A stretch of 52,662 nucleotides of DNA. Origin: Pseudomonadales bacterium (GTDB lineage Bacteria > Pseudomonadota > Gammaproteobacteria > Pseudomonadales > Azotimanducaceae). Below, in pieces: positions 1-9,001 of the stretch. The stretch's first letter is position 1; each line of letters begins with the position of its first letter. The notes beneath the pieces were generated by a model. That model saw only the letters and a program-made list of their open reading frames with translations, searched no databases and had not been told where the DNA came from. The position numbers and the translations under genes are program-made. The stretch covers positions 1 to 52,662 of the forward strand of contig JAGWBO010000002.1 of assembly GCA_021295855.1 (NCBI GenBank). Reading direction: 5' to 3'.

Positions 1-91
1 GCACATGTGCTCGCCGCCGACGCCAACCGTTGATCCACGTACAACGTCAACAGCATCACTTCGAGTGGGCAGTTCGCATGTGCGAGTTCGT

Positions 92-1144
92 TCAAGAGCC
101 GTTTAGCGATCGAATCAGATCCATGGTTCGACCTAGCGTCTCAAGTTGCGTCGAAATCGAGTTCCCGCCTGGTGCAACTCGAAGCGTTGTCACACCTGCG
201 TCTCGGTAGACCTTAAGCCGCTCCAACACGCGAGCTTCATCCCCAATTAGGTTCGACTGCTCAACCGTCTCATCGGGAACAAGCTGAGTCGCTTCAGCGC
301 GTCTGCCGTCCACCCAAAGCTTCTGCACCTCCGATGCAATTTCCGACCAACCCGCGCGTTTATACGCGTCGTTGTAGAAGTTCGTTTGCGCCGACCCCAT
401 CGCACCAAGTGTGAATGCGAGCCCAGTTTTTAGTTGCTCAATGATTGGACCTGGATCGTCCGTGAATACCACCGACCCTCCTGCTTGAATGTCAATCTCG
501 TCAAGAGAACGTCCCGCACGAGCAGCACCTTTTGCAATGAAGTCGAGATGTGCGGAAGCCTGGTCGGGGGTGAAAGAGGTGCCTAGCCATCCATTCGCAA
601 CTTCGCCGGTGTATTCGAGCGATTTGGGACCCAAGGTCGCAAGATAAATCGGAATCGTGTCTACAGGTGGCTGAGATAATCGAAGCGCTTTGCCTTCCCC
701 GCCAGGTCGCGGTAAGACGTGATATTTGCCATCGTATTGGATTTTTTCGCCGCGAAACGCCATTCGCACGATGTCAACCGTTTCCTTCATGCGCGTTAGT
801 GGCGCCTTAAACGGCCGGCCTTGCAGCCCTTCAACGACTTGCGGTCCAGAAACACCGAGACCGAGGATAAATCTGTCCTTTGAAATCGCGGCCATGGTCA
901 TCGCAGTCATCGCGGTCATCGAAGGCACACGTGCACTGATCTGGGCGATACCGGTTCCAAGTCGAATACGAGTGGTTCGTGCGGCCAGGAAAGCGAGCGG
1001 AACAATCGAATCTTGTCCCCACGCTTCGGCAGACCAAACCTCAGAAACGCCGAGCTTTTCCGCCTCTACGACGAACTCGACCTGCTGGTCGAAATCACGT
1101 GACCGACCGGATGCAGCGCCGCCAATCCCAATGCTCACCTTCAT
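92..1144 (-). CDS. LLM-class (luciferase-like) F420-dependent oxidoreductase
   Basis: 350-aa ORF with LLM-type sequence (VEFVVEAEKLGVSEVWSAEAWGQDSIVPLAFLAARTTRIRLGTGI...); other F420 genes lie nearby. Confidence 0.88.
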   Translation of the reverse strand: MKVSIGIGGAASGRSRDFDQQVEFVVEAEKLGVSEVWSAEAWGQDSIVPLAFLAARTTRIRLGTGIAQISARVPSMTAMTAMTMAAISKDRFILGLGVSGPQVVEGLQGRPFKAPLTRMKETVDIVRMAFRGEKIQYDGKYHVLPRPGGEGKALRLSQPPVDTIPIYLATLGPKSLEYTGEVANGWLGTSFTPDQASAHLDFIAKGAARAGRSLDEIDIQAGGSVVFTDDPGPIIEQLKTGLAFTLGAMGSAQTNFYNDAYKRAGWSEIASEVQKLWVDGRRAEATQLVPDETVEQSNLIGDEARVLERLKVYRDAGVTTLRVAPGGNSISTQLETLGRTMDLIRSLNGS

Positions 1145-1199
1145 GCTGGTTCAAACTCGCTAAGAAAAATCGTTCGTCCGAATTAAACTTGCAAGCCTA

Positions 1200-2402
1200 T
1201 TGATTACGCAATCGCGTCGCATGGGTCTCATTGATCGTCTATTTGGGGACCGCATCAAGTCTGGCTCACTCTGCCTGATCGACCATCGGGGTAATCGAAC
1301 CACGTATGGCAACGATGGCGACCCAGTCGTGGTGAGGTTCAATAAACGCGGTACATTGTTTCGAATTCTCCGTAACCCATACTTGCATCTTGGTGAGTGT
1401 TACATGGACGGCGAACTAGACATTGAAGAGGGAACGCTGACCGACTTTCTCCGGTTGCTCCGCATCAACATGAGCGACTACGCCACTGTGAAGGGCTCTT
1501 CGCTCGCTCCGACGTTAGCATCGGTTACGCAATCATGGAACTCTGTAAGAGCTAGCCTTCGAAACGTCTCCTTCCATTACAACCTCGACGATGATCTTTA
1601 TCGAGGGTTCCTCGACGAGGATATGCACTACTCGTGCGCGTACTTTGAGAATCCCGACGACACACTAGAAGCTGCCCAACAAGCCAAATGTCGTCATCTA
1701 ATGAAAAAGCTCTGCCTCAATCCTGGTCAACGTGTGTTGGACATTGGGTCGGGCTGGGGTTCATTGGCAATGTACCTTGCAGAACACGCAGATGTTCATG
1801 TGACCGGTATTACACTATCTACTTCACAATTGCGCGTTGCCAACGAACGAGCCAAAGCTCGAAATCTCGGCAATCAGGTTCAGTTTCTTCTCGAGGATTA
1901 CCGAGATCACAAGTCTCAGTATGACGCCATTGTTTCAGTTGGCATGTTTGAGCACGTTGGTAAGCGTAATTTCGCAACTTACTTCGAACTCGTCAAGGCG
2001 TTGCTTAAGGACGATGGTGTCGCTGCGATCCATACGATCGGCAGCGCCTCGGAGCCTACACCAACGAATCCATGGATCAAGCGATACATTTTTCCCGGGG
2101 GGTACATACCGTCACTTTCTGAGGTTGTTCGGACCATCGAGACGAATCGAATGTTCATAGCCGATATCGAAATCTGGCGACGTCACTATGCCAAAACACT
2201 CTCAGCTTGGAACGAGCGATTTCAGAAAATCAGAGATGAGATGAAACAACGCCAAGGCGAACGGTTCTGCCGCCTCTGGGAGTTCTATCTGTGCGCGTGT
2301 CAAACAGCATTTGAATACGACTCGCTCGTGGTCTTTCAAATGCAGCTCGCACACCACAACGATACCGTGCCGATAACGAGAGATTACTTACATACGTCTT
2401 GA
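1200..2402 (+). CDS. Cyclopropane-fatty-acyl-phospholipid synthase family SAM methyltransferase
   Basis: 400 aa; SAM motif VLDIGSGWGSLAMYLAE, plus HYNLDDDLYRGFLDEDMHYSCAYF and CFA-type C-terminus YEFYLCACQTAFEYDSLVVFQMQL. Confidence 0.93.
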   Translation: MITQSRRMGLIDRLFGDRIKSGSLCLIDHRGNRTTYGNDGDPVVVRFNKRGTLFRILRNPYLHLGECYMDGELDIEEGTLTDFLRLLRINMSDYATVKGSSLAPTLASVTQSWNSVRASLRNVSFHYNLDDDLYRGFLDEDMHYSCAYFENPDDTLEAAQQAKCRHLMKKLCLNPGQRVLDIGSGWGSLAMYLAEHADVHVTGITLSTSQLRVANERAKARNLGNQVQFLLEDYRDHKSQYDAIVSVGMFEHVGKRNFATYFELVKALLKDDGVAAIHTIGSASEPTPTNPWIKRYIFPGGYIPSLSEVVRTIETNRMFIADIEIWRRHYAKTLSAWNERFQKIRDEMKQRQGERFCRLWEFYLCACQTAFEYDSLVVFQMQLAHHNDTVPITRDYLHTS

Positions 2403-3970
2403 ATCGCACTTTTATTACGCTTGTTGCGACTTTGGCGGTAGCAATAGGGGTCAGCTTAGACGCCGCACCTGAGCACGATACACTCAACATCGGCAATTCT
2501 GCTGAGCCGGGTACACTTGATCCGCATCGCTACTTCGCAAATGCAGAAGAGCACATCCTCAAGGATCTCTTCGTCGGCTTAACCACGATGAGCGCCGACG
2601 GCGAAATCCAACCAGGTGTTGCTGAGAGTTGGACTGTTTCAGATGATGGATTGCAATGGCGTTTTGCGCTGAACCAATCCGCAAGTTGGAGCGATGGTCA
2701 ACCTCTCACATCAGAAGACTTCGTATTTGGATTACGTCGTCATCAAGATCCAAAAACCGCTTCGCCGCTAGCGCACTTCCTCTATTGCGTTAAGAATGCA
2801 GAAGCCATCAATCACGGCAATTTGCCTCCACACGAACTCGGTATTGTTGCGCAGGATCGCCACACTCTGGTGATTGAACTTGAACAACCATTCCCTTTCC
2901 TACTGGAAAGATTGTTGTATCCCATCGCCTATCCGATCCCCAAGCACGCCGTTGATAAATACGGCGATGCATGGGTAAAAGCGGAAAACTGGGTCTCAAA
3001 CGGAGCTTACGTACTAAATGAATGGAGACCACGTGAATATGTCGAGCTCCGCAGAAACGAACAGTTTCTATACGCCGACGACACTGCCATCAGCAAGGTA
3101 CGTTACTACCCTTTCCAAGAACCATCAACCGCGTACAACCGATTTGTCTCGGGTGACATGGACATCATCCAAGGATATCCGCACGCACTAGTTCGCAAAG
3201 TCTCGCAGGAGCGTCCAAACGAGGTGCGTAACGCGCCTTTGCAGTCGATGATGTATCTCGTCATCAACACTCGAATCATGCCTTTTGACGATGTGCGAGT
3301 GCGCGAAGCACTTGCGACCGCAATCTATCGGGAACGTATTACGAACCAAATCCTCGGAGTAGGTGAGTTGCCAAGCGCGACGCTTTCACCGCCAATCGTG
3401 GCGGGTCACCGCTCGGTTGGTCCGAATCACGAACCGTCCACGAGTCGAGCCAAAGCGCTCTTGGCGGAGGCAGGATTCAACAACGATCAACCTCTAGATG
3501 TGACTTTGCGATACATCTCAAGTGAGGAAAACAAGCGAGTGTACATTGCAATCGCTGCGATGTGGAAAGATGCAGGGATCAATGTCACGCTGCACCATAC
3601 AAATTTAGCCACTCACTTTAGTGACCTACAAAATGGTGACTTCCAAGTTGCCCAAGCGGGATGGTTCGGCGAAAATAATCCTGAACATTACATCGAGCTG
3701 CTCTGGTCAAAAATTGGACCAGCAAACTATGGTCGTTATGAATCTCAGAGATTCGATGCGCTGTTTGAGAAAGCTCGCGAAACGGCAGACCTACAAACGA
3801 GATTGGCAGAGTTAGCCGAGGCTGAGGAAGTCGCATTACAGGAATTTCCGGTCATACCTCTCTACGTCACGATGACACTGAATCTCGTCAAACCACATGT
3901 GGGTGGATGGAAAACGAACGGCCGCAATCTCCATCCAGTTCGCTTCATGAATTGGATCGGATCGCCATAA
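2399..3970 (+). CDS. Oligopeptide-type ABC transporter substrate-binding protein (SBP family 5)
   Basis: 523 aa with signal peptide and SBP_bac_5 features (LNIGNSAEPGTLDPHRYFANAEEHILKDLFVGLTT, VAESWTVSDDGLQWRFAL); TTG start overlapping the upstream stop. Confidence 0.93.
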   Translation: MNRTFITLVATLAVAIGVSLDAAPEHDTLNIGNSAEPGTLDPHRYFANAEEHILKDLFVGLTTMSADGEIQPGVAESWTVSDDGLQWRFALNQSASWSDGQPLTSEDFVFGLRRHQDPKTASPLAHFLYCVKNAEAINHGNLPPHELGIVAQDRHTLVIELEQPFPFLLERLLYPIAYPIPKHAVDKYGDAWVKAENWVSNGAYVLNEWRPREYVELRRNEQFLYADDTAISKVRYYPFQEPSTAYNRFVSGDMDIIQGYPHALVRKVSQERPNEVRNAPLQSMMYLVINTRIMPFDDVRVREALATAIYRERITNQILGVGELPSATLSPPIVAGHRSVGPNHEPSTSRAKALLAEAGFNNDQPLDVTLRYISSEENKRVYIAIAAMWKDAGINVTLHHTNLATHFSDLQNGDFQVAQAGWFGENNPEHYIELLWSKIGPANYGRYESQRFDALFEKARETADLQTRLAELAEAEEVALQEFPVIPLYVTMTLNLVKPHVGGWKTNGRNLHPVRFMNWIGSP

Positions 3971-4042
3971 CGCAAGGTGGTTCGCGGTCGCGTACTACGC
4001 ATCCGCATCTCTGTAAACCATGAGCCTACGCTAACCAGCCAT

Positions 4043-4960
4043 ATGTTGCGCTACATTTTCAGACGATCATTGTTCATGGTGACGACGATATGGATCGTCA
4101 TCACCATAACTTTTTTCCTCCTCCGCGTGGCTCCGGGTGGTCCCTTCGATAGCGAGCGCGCTGTTTCTGCCGCTGTCGAACAGAATCTATTAATCGCGTA
4201 CAACCTCGACGATCCACTGCTACAACAGTACGGCAATTACCTGTGGGGTCTACTTCACGGCGATTTAGGTCCGTCTTACAAGCAAAAGGACTTCAGCGTC
4301 GCCGAGCTTCTCTTTCACGGATTACCGATAAGTCTTCTTATCGGCGGTGTCGCACTCTCCATCGCGGTTAGTACGGGTTTACTCCTCGGTGCAACCATGG
4401 CACGCCATCGCAATCAGAAGCTCGATGCCGCGCTTGAAGGTTTTGTCACGTGTGGTTTGGCGCTCCCACCTCTGATTGCGGCACCGCTACTCGTATTTCT
4501 ATTTTCGATCGTATTAGGGTGGCTACCAGCCGGGGGATTGGAGTCACCCCTTCACCTGGTGCTACCTGTCATCTCGTTGTGCGTCCCGTACATCGCCGCG
4601 TTTGCGCGTCTAAGCCGAAGCAGCTGTCTAGAAGCACTGAACCAACCATTCGCAACGACCGCACAGGCAAAGGGTGTCGGTAATTGGCGACTTCTCTGGC
4701 ATCACGTACTGCCGTCCGCACTCGTGCCCGTACTTTCGTTCGTCGGACCGGCGGCAGCGACCTTACTCGCAGGCTCGATGGTCGTCGAAGTGTTCTTTTC
4801 CATTCCTGGTATTGGTCACTACTTCGTTCAAGGCGCACTTGATCGCGATTACACGCTTGTACTCGGCGCTGTACTCGTCTATACCACTTCAATCCTGATT
4901 TTGAATTTTCTCGTTGATCTGTTGTTTCTCCGCATCGATCCGCGAATTCAACTGCATTGA
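4043..4960 (+). CDS. ABC transporter permease, OppB/DppB type
   Basis: The ORF track starts at 3977, but ATG 4043 (MLRYIFRRSLFMVTTIWIVITITFFLLRVAPGGPFD) fits the family better. Typical EAA-loop region and permease TM pattern. Confidence 0.92.
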   Translation: MLRYIFRRSLFMVTTIWIVITITFFLLRVAPGGPFDSERAVSAAVEQNLLIAYNLDDPLLQQYGNYLWGLLHGDLGPSYKQKDFSVAELLFHGLPISLLIGGVALSIAVSTGLLLGATMARHRNQKLDAALEGFVTCGLALPPLIAAPLLVFLFSIVLGWLPAGGLESPLHLVLPVISLCVPYIAAFARLSRSSCLEALNQPFATTAQAKGVGNWRLLWHHVLPSALVPVLSFVGPAAATLLAGSMVVEVFFSIPGIGHYFVQGALDRDYTLVLGAVLVYTTSILILNFLVDLLFLRIDPRIQLH

Positions 4961-5808
4961 ATACGCCCGTGAATCGAAACAACCGCTTTGAATTCTTTGA
5001 ACCACTCTATATCAAGGTCACGGTTGGTCTTCTTCTAGGTGTGCTCTTCGCGATCGTTCTTGGACCACACACTGGCGCTTGGGCATATGACGCGATTCAC
5101 TGGGAGGCGATTGGTGCACCGCCGTCAGGAGAACATTGGTTTGGTACCGACAACGCTGGTCGCGATTTATTTGCCCGGACCATGATCGGCGGCAGAGTTA
5201 GTCTTTTGATCGCGGTCCTCGCCACAACTGTAAGTTTCTGCATCGGAGTGCCGTGGGGAGCTATTTCAGGATACCTCGGCGGTACAACTGATCAAATCAT
5301 GATGCGAATCGTCGACGGTATGTACGCCATTCCGTACGTTTTGATCGTGATCGTGCTTGTCGTCATGTTTGGACGCAACATCTATCTACTATTTATTGCG
5401 ATCGGTGCGGTATCGTGGCTCGATGTATCTCGCATCGTACGTGGACAGGCACTTGTACTCAAAGCGGCACCCTTCGTCGCATCGGCGCGTGCAATGGGCT
5501 TGCCCGAATTTCGAATCGTGGCACGGCATGTCGTACCAAACGTTATTGGATCTGCCATCGTGTTTGCCACGTTGATGATCCCGTCCGTGATAATCTCCGA
5601 GAGCTTCATCAGCTTTCTCGGCTTAGGTGTTCAAGAACCGATGACTAGCTTGGGTGTATTGATCGCAGATGGCAGCAAGAACATCTACGCAGCACCGTGG
5701 CAGCTCGCATTCCCTACGGGCTTATTGACCGTTCTATTGCTTCTTATGACCGTTCTTGGCGAGCGACTTCGTCGCATGGTAACAGGAGCCGAGCGTAGCC
5801 TGATCTGA
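4957..5808 (+). CDS. ABC transporter permease, OppC/DppC type
   Basis: 283 aa; GTDNAGRDLFARTMIGGRVSLLIAV and LGLGVQEPMTSLGVLIADG motifs; TTG start overlaps the upstream stop. Confidence 0.92.
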   Translation: MNTPVNRNNRFEFFEPLYIKVTVGLLLGVLFAIVLGPHTGAWAYDAIHWEAIGAPPSGEHWFGTDNAGRDLFARTMIGGRVSLLIAVLATTVSFCIGVPWGAISGYLGGTTDQIMMRIVDGMYAIPYVLIVIVLVVMFGRNIYLLFIAIGAVSWLDVSRIVRGQALVLKAAPFVASARAMGLPEFRIVARHVVPNVIGSAIVFATLMIPSVIISESFISFLGLGVQEPMTSLGVLIADGSKNIYAAPWQLAFPTGLLTVLLLLMTVLGERLRRMVTGAERSLI

Positions 5809-5879
5809 CGATCTTGGTCGCATATAAGCGAAACTCTAGCATGCCGATAATTGCCCACTTCATTCGCCGATGGTTCCGC

Positions 5880-6545
5880 ATGAGCGAAACGGAAAAAATC
5901 GCAATATTGGGTGGTACGGGTGACCTAGGCACTGGTCTCGCGATTCGATGGGCTAAAGCCGGTCACGAAATCATCATCGGTTCACGAACTCTGGCAAAAG
6001 CTGAAAAGGCGGTCGAGAATCTTCACAAGTTAAGTCCGACAACACCTGCTCAGGCCATGGAGAATCCAGAGGCGGCATCCGCAGGCACGCTCGTGGTCCT
6101 GACAGTACCCGCAGAACACCAAGTCTCAACACTGAATACGGTTAAAGCGGGTCTTAGTGGAAAAATCCTGATAGACGTAACCGTACCGCTTGTACCACCG
6201 AAAGTAGGGACCGTGCAGCTACCCACGGAAGGTAGCGCCGGGAAGCGTGCACAGGAGTTCCTAGGTGACGATGTAAAGGTGGTGACTGCGTTTCAGAATA
6301 TCGCTGCGCATCTTCTCCAGACGGACGCTCACATCGAATGCGATGTGCTCGTGTGCGGAAACAAACGAGCGGCACGCAGGCGCGTGATCGAACTTGCCGA
6401 ACAAGCCGGAATGCGCGCGTGGCACGCAGGTCCTATCGAAAATTCGGCGGCAGTCGAAGCATTGACAAGTGTGTTGATTCAAATCAATCGGCGCCACGAA
6501 ATCGCACACTCCGGAATCAAGATCGTCGGTCAAGACGATCACTGA
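5880..6545 (+). CDS. npdG: NADPH-dependent F420 reductase (Fno/NpdG)
   Basis: From ATG 5880: MSETEKIAILGGTGDLGTGLAIRWAKAGHEIIIGSRTLAKAEK; Rossmann GGTGDLG and LIDVTVPLVPPKV match NpdG. The longer track start at 5814 is less likely. Confidence 0.88.
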   Translation: MSETEKIAILGGTGDLGTGLAIRWAKAGHEIIIGSRTLAKAEKAVENLHKLSPTTPAQAMENPEAASAGTLVVLTVPAEHQVSTLNTVKAGLSGKILIDVTVPLVPPKVGTVQLPTEGSAGKRAQEFLGDDVKVVTAFQNIAAHLLQTDAHIECDVLVCGNKRAARRRVIELAEQAGMRAWHAGPIENSAAVEALTSVLIQINRRHEIAHSGIKIVGQDDH

Positions 6546-6549
6546 AACT

Positions 6550-7308
6550 GTGACCTTCGAGATTCTGCCTATCGAAGGGCTACCTCTGTTCGAAGAAGGC
6601 GACGATTTAACGAGGATCCTTCTCCATCATCTAGATCGCGAAGGGTTCGAACTCAGAGATGGCGACATCCTGGCAATCGCGCAGAAGGTCATCTCAAAAG
6701 TCGAAGGCCGACTCGTTGATTTATCTGATGTCAAATCGAGCCCCGCCGCCATTGCTTTGGCAGATGAGGTCGAGAAGGACCCGCGCATCGTCGAACTGAT
6801 CCTTCAGGAGTCAACAGATATCGTGCGGAAAAAACTGGGGGTACTGATCGTACGCCACAGACTCGGGCACGTAGGTGCAAACGCCGGCATTGATCAATCC
6901 AATATCGAGCACGGCAAGGAAGGCTCCGCTTTACTACTACCCCTGGATCCTGATCTAAGTGCCAAGAGAATTCAAAACGCGATTGAGCAAGAAACCGGAA
7001 AAGAGATCGGCGTTCTCATTACTGATTCAGCAAATCGACCCTGGCGACTCGGTACTGTTGGGATTGCCATCGGAGCAAGCCACATGATGGTATTGGATGA
7101 CCGTCGAGGTGGATTCGATCTGCACGGACGAGAACTAAAAATCACCATGATCAATCGCGCCGATAGTATCGCCGCAATGGCGACACTTGCGATGGGTGAA
7201 ACCGACGAACGTATTCCCATGGTGATCGTTCGAGGCACAGACACCGGCTGCAGTAATCAAAACGCAGCTGTCATCAATCGCCCACTAGAAGACGACTTAT
7301 TCAGATGA
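6550..7308 (+). CDS. cofE: Coenzyme F420-0:L-glutamate ligase
   Basis: 252 aa, GTG start; GDILAIAQKVISKVEGR, GVLITDSANRPWRLGTVGIAIGASHM are CofE/FbiB N-domain signatures. Confidence 0.94.
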   Translation: MTFEILPIEGLPLFEEGDDLTRILLHHLDREGFELRDGDILAIAQKVISKVEGRLVDLSDVKSSPAAIALADEVEKDPRIVELILQESTDIVRKKLGVLIVRHRLGHVGANAGIDQSNIEHGKEGSALLLPLDPDLSAKRIQNAIEQETGKEIGVLITDSANRPWRLGTVGIAIGASHMMVLDDRRGGFDLHGRELKITMINRADSIAAMATLAMGETDERIPMVIVRGTDTGCSNQNAAVINRPLEDDLFR

Positions 7309-8234
7309 CAATCCTCGCGCTGACAGGCGGCGTCGGCGGCGCGAAATTGAGTTTGGGATTATCTCGTGTGCTTGAGCCAGACGAGATCACATTTGTTGTC
7401 AATGTAGGTGATGATTTCGAGCACCTGGGATTGAGTATTTCGCCCGATATCGATACATTGACCTATACGTTCGCCGGTATTGTTAACGAATCAACGGGCT
7501 GGGGTCGTGCAAATGAGAGTTGGGATTGCCTGACCGAGTTAAGAAGACTTGATGCGGAAAGTTGGTTCCAACTCGGAGACCTGGATTTAGCGCTGCATCT
7601 ATTTCGAACCGGTTTACTCAGTAAGGGGAAATCGTTAACCGAGGTCACATCAGTTGTCTGTTCGCGACTCGGAATAGTTCACAAAATCGTTCCCGCCACC
7701 GATGCAAAGCTACGTACACGAGTATTGACGGATCAAGGATTATTGGAGTTTCAGGATTACTTCGTCCGGTTAAAGTGCGAACCGAAAGTGTCCGCACTTG
7801 AATACCATCAACGCACGATAACGTCTCTGAGTCCGGCCGTGGACGTCGAGAAAGTCACGGGAGTGATTATTTGCCCGTCGAACCCTTTTCTTTCAATTGA
7901 CCCGATTCTCGAGGTTGATGAAATGAGATCATTGCTCGCAGAACGAGACTTTCCCGTGGTTGCGGTATCGCCGATCGTGGGTAATCGCGCGATCAAAGGA
8001 CCGACAGCGAAAATGATGCACGAACTCAATATGCCAACAACGTGCACTCGAGTAGCCGAGCACTATCGTGATCTCGTAGATGGTTTTGTACTTGATGAAG
8101 AGGACACATCGCGTGCGCCAGATGTTGAAAAGTTAGGTATTCGGGTACGGATAGCACCTTCAATCATGAAGACGCTTGAAGACAAGATCGCGCTCGCCAA
8201 AGTGTGCTTAGATTTCATTGACAAGCTCCGATAG
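7305..8234 (+). CDS. cofD: 2-phospho-L-lactate transferase (CofD/FbiA family)
   Basis: 309 aa; ALTGGVGGAKLSLGLSRVL, VVNVGDDFEHLGLSISPDIDTLTYTFAG, ICPSNPFLSIDPIL; 4-bp overlap with cofE. Confidence 0.95.
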   Translation: MTILALTGGVGGAKLSLGLSRVLEPDEITFVVNVGDDFEHLGLSISPDIDTLTYTFAGIVNESTGWGRANESWDCLTELRRLDAESWFQLGDLDLALHLFRTGLLSKGKSLTEVTSVVCSRLGIVHKIVPATDAKLRTRVLTDQGLLEFQDYFVRLKCEPKVSALEYHQRTITSLSPAVDVEKVTGVIICPSNPFLSIDPILEVDEMRSLLAERDFPVVAVSPIVGNRAIKGPTAKMMHELNMPTTCTRVAEHYRDLVDGFVLDEEDTSRAPDVEKLGIRVRIAPSIMKTLEDKIALAKVCLDFIDKLR

Positions 8235-8240
8235 CGAATC

Positions 8241-8945
8241 ATGAGCGTCTGGGCTATTGTTCCATTTAAAGGGGCAGAGAATGCGAAACGACGGCTTTCG
8301 CCTCAACTAAGCTCCGACGCGCGATCGCGATTAGCGCTTGCGATGCTCTACGACGTGCTGGAAGCTTTGGCTGAGTCAAGGTCGGTCGATGGCATCTTAT
8401 TGACTTCTCGTTCAGCCGAAGCCCGTCGCATTGCACAAGAATGGGATATTGAGCTTTACCGTGATCAAGCTCATACGCTGGTGGATGCGCTTACTGATGC
8501 TAGCGAGAAAGTGAGACGTGGTTTAAACGCGTCTACAGCTATCATCGTACCAGGCGATGTGCCGTTAATCACTGGGTTAGACATCGACCACATCCTGCAC
8601 TACCACGCCGACGTTACCATCGTACCCGACAGTCATAAGATCGGTACGAACGCACTGGTTTGTACACCACCGAATGCGTTTCCACTTGTGTTTGATGGTC
8701 GTAGCTACCATCCGCACGTTGAGGCCGCAACGAGTCTCGGCTTGCAGGTTAGATCCGTGCAGTCTGAGGCGTTCGCTATTGATGTTGATACAGCAGATGA
8801 TCTGCTTCTGATTAGCTCGAGTAGTAAGGAATCTCGCACGAAGACGCTCCTCAAGAACGATTCTGAGTTACGTATCCTCGTCGCTGGTCTGAGTCTTTCG
8901 CGCCAAGCGCCAAGTGCGAAAGCCCAACGTTCTATCTGTTCCTGA
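8241..8945 (+). CDS. cofC: 2-phospho-L-lactate guanylyltransferase (CofC/FbiD family)
   Basis: 234 aa; MSVWAIVPFKGAENAKRRLSPQLSSDARSRLALAMLYDVLEAL and VPGDVPLITGLDIDHIL; directly after cofD. Confidence 0.92.
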   Translation: MSVWAIVPFKGAENAKRRLSPQLSSDARSRLALAMLYDVLEALAESRSVDGILLTSRSAEARRIAQEWDIELYRDQAHTLVDALTDASEKVRRGLNASTAIIVPGDVPLITGLDIDHILHYHADVTIVPDSHKIGTNALVCTPPNAFPLVFDGRSYHPHVEAATSLGLQVRSVQSEAFAIDVDTADDLLLISSSSKESRTKTLLKNDSELRILVAGLSLSRQAPSAKAQRSICS

Positions 8946-9001
8946 TAAAACGACCAAGACTTGATTTAGAGCGTTCTTGCAAGTTCAAAATCATCTAGCT
9001 A

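Noticed and set aside
726-1163. 145-aa plus-strand ORF
   Set aside because: Antisense to the well-supported LLM oxidoreductase gene; no recognisable family.
8894-8921. Inverted repeat CTTTCGC...GCGAAAG near the cofC 3' end as terminator
   Set aside because: 7-bp stem with a 14-nt loop, inside the ORF and not followed by a T tract.
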